11,797 bases of DNA from an uncultured Granulosicoccus sp. (GTDB lineage: Bacteria; Pseudomonadota; Gammaproteobacteria; Granulosicoccales; Granulosicoccaceae): contig CALLPU010000524.1 of the NCBI GenBank assembly GCA_938016235.1, forward strand, positions 1 through 11,797. The letters are read 5' to 3'. Each line of letters begins with the position of its first letter. The first letter of the stretch is position 1. Below the pieces are notes generated by a model that had not been told where the DNA came from, ran no database searches, and saw only the letters and a program-made list of their open reading frames with translations. Both the position numbers and the translations under genes were made by a program. Shown one piece after another: positions 6,985 through 11,797 of the stretch.

Positions 6985-7923
6985 ATGCAGAAATCGATTA
7001 ACTGGGACGCTGTATCCTTCGACTGGAACCAGGTTAGAGCGTTTCTTGCTGCTGTCGAGCAAGGCTCGTTGTCGGGTGCTGCACGGGTGTTAGGACAGAC
7101 GCAGCCAACACTGAGTCGGCAGATTTCCAGTCTCGAAAAAGAACTCGGTGTCTTGTTGCTTGAGCGTGGAACGCGGGGTCTGACTATTACCGATGCTGGT
7201 CAGGGCCTATTGGTTCATGTTAGAGCCATGGGGCAAGCTGCATTGCAGCTGTCACTCGCGGCGACTGGGCAGTCGGCAAAGGTAGATGGTCATGTGAGTA
7301 TCACGGCCACCAATGCATTCGCAACGTTTCACCTGGCTGGAGTTCTAAGGCGCTTGAGGTTGGAGGCGCCGATGATCACTGTGACTGTTGAGGCATCCAA
7401 TGAGGTTCGGGACATCACCCGGCGGGAAGCAGATATTTCCATTCGTCACGCTGCACCGACTGAGCCCGATTTAATCGGCAAGCATGTGGCTGACATGAGT
7501 GCTCAACTCTATGCATCACGGGACTTCCTTGACAGGCACGGCAGACCGGTCAGTGCAGAAGAGTGTTCCGATTTCGATTTTATTGGATTCGAAAGCCCAA
7601 CAACCTTGATACCGATTTTGACTTCACTCGGTTTGACGCTGACTGAGAACCAGTTCAGGATCAATACCGCCAGTGGCACCGCCTTGCTTGAATATGTCAG
7701 ACAGGGGTTGGGTATGAGCATCCTCACTGAAGACGCTGAAGACATTTTTCCTGAACTCGAGAGAGTACTGCCCGATCTGCCGGCGATACCGGTACCCATC
7801 TGGGTCGTGACCCATCGCGAGTTAAGAACCAGTCGCCGAATTCGCGTGGTGTTCGATGTGTTGTCCGAAGAGCTTCAGAATTTCACGAGCAGTCGGCGAA
7901 TCGCTGACAGTACTCATCGGTGA
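6985..7923 (+). CDS. LysR-type transcriptional regulator
   Basis: A 312-residue DNA-binding regulator of normal LysR length. The N-terminal winged helix-turn-helix lies at about residues 13-72, with FLAAVEQGSLSGAARVLGQT (20-39) and QPTLSRQISSLEKELGVLLL (40-59) as the helix-turn-helix and linker start. The effector-binding domain runs from about 102 (VDGHVSITA) to about 300 and keeps the usual ADISIRHA segment (about 150). The ATG at 6985 has no clear Shine-Dalgarno site and leaves about 13 residues before the usual LysR start. Being divergent from the two methyltransferases across 95 bases, it probably controls them and itself in response to an unknown small molecule. It is followed by 587 bases without a gene, so it is likely monocistronic. 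Confidence 0.94.
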   Translation: MQKSINWDAVSFDWNQVRAFLAAVEQGSLSGAARVLGQTQPTLSRQISSLEKELGVLLLERGTRGLTITDAGQGLLVHVRAMGQAALQLSLAATGQSAKVDGHVSITATNAFATFHLAGVLRRLRLEAPMITVTVEASNEVRDITRREADISIRHAAPTEPDLIGKHVADMSAQLYASRDFLDRHGRPVSAEECSDFDFIGFESPTTLIPILTSLGLTLTENQFRINTASGTALLEYVRQGLGMSILTEDAEDIFPELERVLPDLPAIPVPIWVVTHRELRTSRRIRVVFDVLSEELQNFTSSRRIADSTHR

Positions 7924-7996
7924 TTTGACAGGTGAATGCCTGGAGACGTAGTGCCCTTGCATTATCTGCCGAGAGTGCCGGGTTCTGCAGCTCTAG

Positions 7997-8014
7997 GGTG
8001 CTGCTGACGGCACC
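7997..8014 (+). terminator. Weak terminator candidate after the LysR gene
   Basis: GGTGC (7997-8001) and GCACC (8010-8014) form a GC-rich 5-base stem with an 8-base loop, about 74 bases after the LysR stop codon. It is followed by ATTTCT rather than a real T tract. The stem is short and the tail poor, so this is only a candidate. It is also the first of a row of stem-loops in this intergenic stretch. Confidence 0.3.
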
Positions 8015-8045
8015 ATTTCTCGCTAACAAATAACGCGGGATCTCA

Positions 8046-8217
8046 CTACTCCAATATTATCCCTGAATAGTCTTGGATTTAGGGAGTAATAGTGTTGAAG
8101 TAGGGTGTGGTAGTAGTCCTGAACTACTGCTTATCTGGCTTAAATGGGTTGCTCAGAGTAAGCCAATCAGCATCGTGTAAAGAGCATTGCCATGATCGAC
8201 AGTGCCGCTCTGTGTCG
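8046..8217. other. Cluster of four stem-loops, candidate structured RNA or regulatory DNA
   Basis: Four inverted repeats follow one another. The first is long and imperfect: arms 8046-8067 and 8078-8103 pair as CTACT/AGTAG, CAA/TTG, TATTA/TAATA and TCCCT(G)AA/TT(T)AGGGA, with small bulges and a 10-base loop. The second is GTAGTAG (8110-8116) with CTACTGC (8124-8130), one G-T wobble and a 7-base loop. The third is GGCTTA (8137-8142) with TAAGCC (8159-8164). The fourth is CGACA (8197-8201) with TGTCG (8213-8217). No reading frame with a start site covers the region and no T tract follows any stem. Possibilities are a small RNA, a leader of the downstream gene, or a relic of a repeat element. 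The rest of the 587-base gap holds nothing else clear apart from the promoter-like region before the next gene. Confidence 0.45.
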
Positions 8218-8339
8218 TTAAACGTAGTCCAGAAGCAAGATACTTCGATCTTACCTGACATTTAGTGACTCTCGTGTTCATTGCCACCCCAACAGCGTAA
8301 TACCAACATTTAGTCAGTTTTCGTCAACTTTGATTGTAA

Positions 8340-8385
8340 TTGTCACCGTATGTCGGGGCATTAATAACTAAACAGGGATTAATCC
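8340..8385 (+). promoter_or_regulatory. Possible promoter with a 10-base palindrome for the PI-PLC-like gene
   Basis: TTGTCA (8340-8345) is one mismatch from the -35 consensus. TAATAA (8362-8367), 16 bases on, is a poor -10. A perfect palindrome, GGATTAATCC (8376-8385), follows just where transcription would begin, a common operator position. The start codon lies 125 bases further downstream, which would leave a long leader. Evidence is by eye only. Confidence 0.27.
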
Positions 8386-8510
8386 ATGTGGGTATGATGC
8401 TGACGGAGACGATTCACTGGATTAGCAGCAAACTCAGAGCATAGTGCTGATGGATTCGGAGAACCTGAGAACCCATCACCCTACATTCACATTCAAGGAA
8501 ATATTACCTT

Positions 8511-9626
8511 ATGTTCGAAAACTATCAAGGCCTGAGGCTATGCGATGTCGTATTCCCCGGGACACATGATGCTGGTATCTATGGAAGCGATTTGGGTGGA
8601 ACTGCGCGAACTCAGGATTTGACGATTGGCCAGCAGGCGCTTGTTGGAGTACGGTATTTTGATGTTCGAATTGCGAAGGTAGCAGGCGCCACAGGTTTGG
8701 TGCAAAAAGCCTATCACGCACCGGGCCTGAGCAAGAGTAAAACGTCTGGCGGAGTCGCGTACCAGAAACCAAGCCCGGCACTGTCAAAACTTGGGCTGGC
8801 TGGTACAGGGGGAGATCGTTTGGAAGATATGCTCGAACAAGCGAAAACATTTGTTGAGCACGTCAGTACGGAATTTCTGATTTTGCGTTTTTCGAAATGC
8901 GGGAACATGGAGGAAGTTGCCCGAACTTGTCGAGCGGTGCTTGGCACTACTCAGTACCAGCAGAACGTTAATCTCAATGAGGCAACCATCGCATCTTTAG
9001 CGGGAAAAGTGGTTACTGTTTTTGATCAAGGAGATTTCAACAAGTTGCCAGTTGACTTGAAAAGCACACCTGGAATTCTCCCCTGTGCCGGGCTTTTTTC
9101 AAAAGATGGTGACCATGTCGCGTACTCCCCACTCAAATGGGGAATGCAATATTTTGGAAAATACTCGAATACCCGAAGCTCAAAAAGAAACAGGGCCAAG
9201 CAGCTAAAAACACTGGCGCAGGGCCCTTCGAGCTGCCCAGAGTTGTTGGGGATGATCTATTGGACGCTGACTACTAATATTTCCGAATTGGGTCAGCAGC
9301 ACAAGAGCTTCCAAAGTATCAAGAACAGGGACTTGAAACTTTGGGGAGGTAGAAACGTTGCGCTTCAAGACACATGGGAAAAGGGCGTCAGGAACCACGT
9401 TCTGGCTCGAGCGGGACATGTAGCCAGTCAGTGGATTCAAAATCCGCAGTATCCGCCACAAGCCATTGGCAGAACGGCGAGGTCATTTATGCCAAACATC
9501 GTGATGATGGACTTTGCTTCAAAAACTCGCTGTGACACGGTGTGGAACTTGAATCAGACAACAGTAGGGCAGTTAGCGAGTCTGGGGGCAGACCTGTCAG
9601 ACATACCAGCGATTATGAATGCTTGA
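8511..9626 (+). CDS. PI-PLC X-like phosphodiesterase
   Basis: A 371-residue protein with the fold signature of phosphatidylinositol-specific phospholipase C X domains. The N-terminal catalytic block reads VVFPGTHDAGIY (13-24), with His19 and Asp20 in the position of the first catalytic His-Asp. ALVGVRYFDVRI (43-54) gives the conserved Asp51 and Arg53, and AYHAPG (67-72) supplies His69, the likely second catalytic His. LEDMLEQAKTFVEHVSTEFLI (104-124) matches the helix and strand that follow in the family. Such enzymes cleave a phosphodiester with a cyclic intermediate; the lipid or other substrate here is unknown. No signal peptide or membrane segment is visible: the catalytic block starts about 12 residues from the ATG, so export would need another route. 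AAGGA lies about 11 bases before the ATG. It stands alone, converging on the glycosyltransferase. Confidence 0.85.
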   Translation: MFENYQGLRLCDVVFPGTHDAGIYGSDLGGTARTQDLTIGQQALVGVRYFDVRIAKVAGATGLVQKAYHAPGLSKSKTSGGVAYQKPSPALSKLGLAGTGGDRLEDMLEQAKTFVEHVSTEFLILRFSKCGNMEEVARTCRAVLGTTQYQQNVNLNEATIASLAGKVVTVFDQGDFNKLPVDLKSTPGILPCAGLFSKDGDHVAYSPLKWGMQYFGKYSNTRSSKRNRAKQLKTLAQGPSSCPELLGMIYWTLTTNISELGQQHKSFQSIKNRDLKLWGGRNVALQDTWEKGVRNHVLARAGHVASQWIQNPQYPPQAIGRTARSFMPNIVMMDFASKTRCDTVWNLNQTTVGQLASLGADLSDIPAIMNA

Positions 9627-9654
9627 GAAAATTGTCAATTGCTAATTCAGTACA

Positions 9655-9748
9655 ACGCCAGTGGCGAATGGAATTGTTGCACTTTCGTAGACGAATCCAA
9701 TTGTGCTGGCGTGTCCTGAAGCTTCGGTAACATAAACTCAGGCTTCAG
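9655..9748. terminator. Inverted repeats between convergent genes, possible bidirectional terminator
   Basis: In the 240-base spacer between the convergent PI-PLC-like and glycosyltransferase genes, ACGCCAG (9655-9661) pairs perfectly with CTGGCGT (9706-9712), with an inner pair AATTG (9672-9676) and CAATT (9698-9702). Immediately after, CTGAAGC (9716-9722) pairs with GCTTCAG (9742-9748). The outer stem starts 29 bases after the PI-PLC stop. Neither stem has a T tract, so intrinsic termination is not certain. The remaining bases up to 9866 show nothing clear. Confidence 0.4.
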
Positions 9749-9866
9749 TATGAGGCCTTGGTTGCGCACACCTATCCATGGAATGGGGCCGTCGTACGTT
9801 ACCTTCACGCTGGTCCGACATGCCGTTGAACAACATAGTGGGAACCTGAAACTGCAGGTGCCGCCA

Positions 9867-10736
9867 TCAGAGTTCAGATGTAATGTCGGCGTGTGCTGCC
9901 ATTGGATCTATCTCAATCCATTGCTCGAAGTTATGCTTGACGCGTCCAACACCAAAATGTTGCCCATTGGGGTTAACAATATGTCGGTTGAGATTATCTT
10001 CCAGAATTCGAGTGTTCACACTGGCACTGCTCCATTTATCATCGTGACCGGAGTAAGTCATGCGCAGCTCGTCTGAGTGTTGAATGGCGTGCAGGTGCCG
10101 TGACTGGTAGACAGGGCGGAACGTTAAGGGGATTCTGTCCAGGCGTGATCTGAATTCATGGTCGTCACCACCCCAGTCTTCGATTCTCTCGTCGTATCCA
10201 CCGACCAATTCGAAGTGCTCTTTTCTAAGGGCTATCCGGCCAGCCAGTCCTCGACCATCTCTTGGGCCCGCCAGATAACTGCTACCGTCGTCCAGGTGCG
10301 CTGAGATGAACGAGGCGAAACCCTTGCCGACGAAGTTATCGGCGTCTACGTTGCACAGAATGTTGCCTTTGGCCAACCTGAACGCCAGATTTTTAGCGTG
10401 GGCACCTCTATAGGTTTGAGTGTCGGGGTACAGGTAGTAGTTGACTCTACCGGCACGGATATGTGGCCCCAACGTATTCCGTACCCATGTTTCGGTATCC
10501 GGGTTCGGACAGTTGTAGTTCAGTATGACGATCTCAAGGTGAGGGTAGTCCAGATTATCAGTCAGGTTTTTGATCAGGGTCTGCTGTAGGTGTGGCAGCC
10601 TGTTCTTTACCACCGTACAGAGCGAGATTTTTTGCGGGCGACTGTAAGCACCGGATAGCCGAAGCTTACTATCGCGCCATGAGTGCGACATTCGTCTTTT
10701 AGCCTGTCGTAACCTGTATAGAGACGTGCTGCCCAT
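9867..10736 (-). CDS. Family 2-like glycosyltransferase with 7C-like acceptor motif
   Basis: A 289-residue GT-A fold glycosyltransferase. The Rossmann-like start is KISLCTVVKNRLPHLQQTL (36-54). RGAHAKNLAFRLAKGNILCN (110-129) precedes the metal- and sugar-nucleotide-binding DAD motif (131-133). The later block GGYDERIEDWGGDDHEFRSR (179-198) resembles the Glyco_transf_7C region (GGxDExxxxWGGEDxD), where the acidic residues contribute the catalytic base. Sugar donor and acceptor cannot be deduced. There is no membrane segment; the basic N-terminus (RLRQAKRRM) may contact membrane or acceptor. The ATG at 10734-10736 has AGGT about 5-8 bases upstream; an ATG at codon 16 is an alternative. It is divergent from a broken polysaccharide deacetylase, so both may once have served one surface-polysaccharide function. 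It has no other glycosyltransferases around it. Confidence 0.88.
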   Translation of the reverse strand: MGSTSLYRLRQAKRRMSHSWRDSKLRLSGAYSRPQKISLCTVVKNRLPHLQQTLIKNLTDNLDYPHLEIVILNYNCPNPDTETWVRNTLGPHIRAGRVNYYLYPDTQTYRGAHAKNLAFRLAKGNILCNVDADNFVGKGFASFISAHLDDGSSYLAGPRDGRGLAGRIALRKEHFELVGGYDERIEDWGGDDHEFRSRLDRIPLTFRPVYQSRHLHAIQHSDELRMTYSGHDDKWSSASVNTRILEDNLNRHIVNPNGQHFGVGRVKHNFEQWIEIDPMAAHADITSEL

Positions 10737-10890
10737 GTGTTACCTGTAAATGCCTGTGTTGCCACAGCGTGTGCTCTGACGTGTGTTAGCCGGTGAAGAC
10801 CACGTGTGCAGTGGGTTGACTTTGTTGTTTGCCAATGCCAAGCCGCTCTTTGATGCGAATGACCATGGTACTTTAAAAAGAGGAATTCCA

Positions 10891-10919
10891 TTGAGTCACT
10901 GTCTTGGAATCTGTAATAA
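10891..10919 (+). promoter_or_regulatory. Possible promoter of the broken deacetylase gene
   Basis: TTGAGT (10891-10896) and TAATAA (10914-10919) are separated by 17 bases and lie 27 bases before the ATG at 10947. Both boxes are only partial matches to the consensus. The position, just before a good ribosome binding site, is what makes it plausible. Confidence 0.28.
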
Positions 10920-10946
10920 CCGATAAGCCAATCGCAGGAATTCAAC

Positions 10947-11433
10947 ATGATCAAATGGCCCAATGGAGCAAGGGGTGCCTGTGCAAATTTCTTTTGACAG
11001 AGACGCTAATAGTCTTTTTCAGCCGGCAATTCCAGATGTTGCATACGATCAATTGCAACAATTAGCCATGGGGCGTTACGGGCCCACCGTTGCGACCCTA
11101 TACATTCTAGAATCTTATGCTCGCCTGGGACTCATGCAAACGATTTTCATGGCTGCATGGTGTATGGCGCGTTACCCGGAAATGGTTGACGCTTTGCTAC
11201 AAGCGGATCACGAATTTGCTCATCATTTTCCTGGCGTCAAATGCCAAACGAGTGCTGGGAATCTTGAGGAATCAGGTCGGAGGATCCCTTGCCAGATTTA
11301 TCACCGATCAGCTCAGAGCGCGATTCGCAAGATCGGCGCTTGTTTGTCAGCCTTTCAATCAGGACGCGTTTTGCACGTCAAGCTGCTCGCGCAGAAGCGA
11401 CAGGCTGGTGATTTGCAGTTGGGTGCGTGTTAA
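10947..11433 (+). pseudogene. Polysaccharide deacetylase (NodB homology) pseudogene: frameshifted and truncated
   Basis: The original start appears to be ATG 10947, with AGGAA at 10936-10940 six bases upstream. It reads MIKWPNGAR, the typical opening of polysaccharide deacetylases of the allantoinase/PuuE-like branch, but this frame hits TGA within 17 codons. In the +1 frame the protein continues from about 10975: VPVQISFDRDANSLF (catalytic FDxDA region), then MGRYGPTVATLYILESYARL, then FMAAWCMARYPEMV and HEFAHHFPG near 11235. Removing one G from the GGGG run at 10972-10975 joins the two parts. After HEFAHH the family's HGYxHE histidine and the remaining 150 or more residues are missing, and the frame runs on as unrelated sequence to a stop at 11433, overlapping the antisense Crp/Fnr gene by 75 bases. 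A GTG at 10981 behind AAGGGG could start a shortened product, but it would lack metal ligands. Enzymes of this family hydrolyse N- or O-acetyl or related groups on glycans. Confidence 0.75.
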
Positions 11434-11797
11434 CCTCAAGACACCCTTGGACTGCAGGTTTTCGAGTCTGGTAGAGACCCATTGCCGAGTCACGCCCACT
11501 ATCGTCGCCAGTTGTTCATATGTGATGGTTCTGTCAACGATGATGATACCGTTCTCCTCACGGCCATGATGAGTAGCCAAAATGACCAGCAGATGCTCCA
11601 GACGGGCGGTAGCTGAGCGAGTGCCAAACATCTGTATAAGTGCTGAATAGCATTTGCCTTTGGCAACCAGCCCATCAATGATGCTCACGGCCACCGCCGG
11701 AATTTCCGTCACCAGCGTGCGCATGGCCGTTCCTGGCAGAAACAGCAGTTGGGTTTCTTCCAGCGCATCGCCAGACCAGATGTGGTGACCTTCTCCG
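11359..11797 (-). CDS. Crp/Fnr-family transcriptional regulator (N-terminus cut by window edge)
   Basis: The minus-strand frame is open from the window edge to TGA at 11359-11361, giving about 145 residues. The first part (SGDALEETQLLFLPGTAMRT) is the end of the cyclic-nucleotide-binding-type sensor domain. The helix that follows (VTEIPAVAVSIIDGLVAKGK) is the dimerisation helix. The C-terminal winged helix-turn-helix contains ITYEQLATIVGVTRQWVSTR followed by LENLQSKGVLRL, the usual Crp spacing. An ATG at 11722-11724 exists but would remove the sensor domain, so the real start is outside the window. Whether it binds cAMP or another signal cannot be judged, since the sensor is mostly missing. 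Its 3' end overlaps the run-on frame of the deacetylase pseudogene, supporting the view that the latter's tail is not genuine coding sequence. Confidence 0.9.
   Translation of the reverse strand, partial: GEGHHIWSGDALEETQLLFLPGTAMRTLVTEIPAVAVSIIDGLVAKGKCYSALIQMFGTRSATARLEHLLVILATHHGREENGIIIVDRTITYEQLATIVGVTRQWVSTRLENLQSKGVLRLTRTQLQITSLSLLREQLDVQNAS

Noticed and set aside
8217..8223. GTTAAAC, matching the GTTRRRY core of integron attC sites; the same heptamer occurs at 403-409
   Set aside because: No partner RYYYAAC core at the right distance, genes on both strands with their own promoters, and no integrase. Treated as chance.
10607..10963. Minus-strand frame of 118 codons overlapping the 5' part of the glycosyltransferase
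   Set aside because: Low-complexity His/Arg-rich translation, no domain, same-strand overlap with a clear glycosyltransferase in another frame; a shadow.
11117..11569. Plus-strand frame of 150 codons across the deacetylase remnant and the Crp/Fnr gene
   Set aside because: It covers two better supported genes in other frames and its translation has no domain; not the missing deacetylase C-terminus.

Overview
The window looks like an accessory chromosomal stretch of a free-living Gram-negative bacterium, probably a gammaproteobacterium. This is inferred from the mid-range base composition, the mix of families (LysR, Crp/Fnr, TetA-like MFS, two-domain SnoaL-like protein, exported intradiol dioxygenase) and the Shine-Dalgarno sites. 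No rRNA, tRNA, insertion sequence or CRISPR array was recognised.

Left part (1-3070): the 3' end of an unidentified gene (possibly MarR-like), a 770-base gene-poor stretch with a 13-base tandem repeat and a possible carrier-protein relic, then a TetA/TCR-type MFS efflux transporter and a signal-peptide-bearing intradiol ring-cleavage dioxygenase, both on the plus strand. The dioxygenase is preceded by a TTGAC-N6-GTCAA operator-like palindrome.

Middle part (3135-7923): on the minus strand a two-domain SnoaL-like protein sits just upstream of a LOG-family (PGGxGTxxE) protein, a likely two-gene unit. A plus-strand remnant of a BtuF-like periplasmic binding protein follows. Next is a minus-strand pair of class I SAM methyltransferases 19 bases apart, transcribed divergently from a LysR-type regulator that may control them.

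Right part (7924-11797): a 587-base intergenic stretch packed with stem-loops leads to a PI-PLC X-like phosphodiesterase without a signal peptide. A convergent, hairpin-rich spacer separates it from a minus-strand family-2-like glycosyltransferase with a 7C-like acceptor motif. Divergent to that is a broken polysaccharide deacetylase: its translation start and WPNGAR motif lie in one frame and the rest of the NodB-like domain in another, separated by one extra base in a G run, and the C-terminal part is missing. The window ends in a minus-strand Crp/Fnr-family regulator cut by the edge.

I do not see a convincing new multi-gene system. The main signals are three decaying genes at different stages, a cluster of five stem-loops before the phospholipase-like gene, and the LysR/double-methyltransferase module of unknown substrate.
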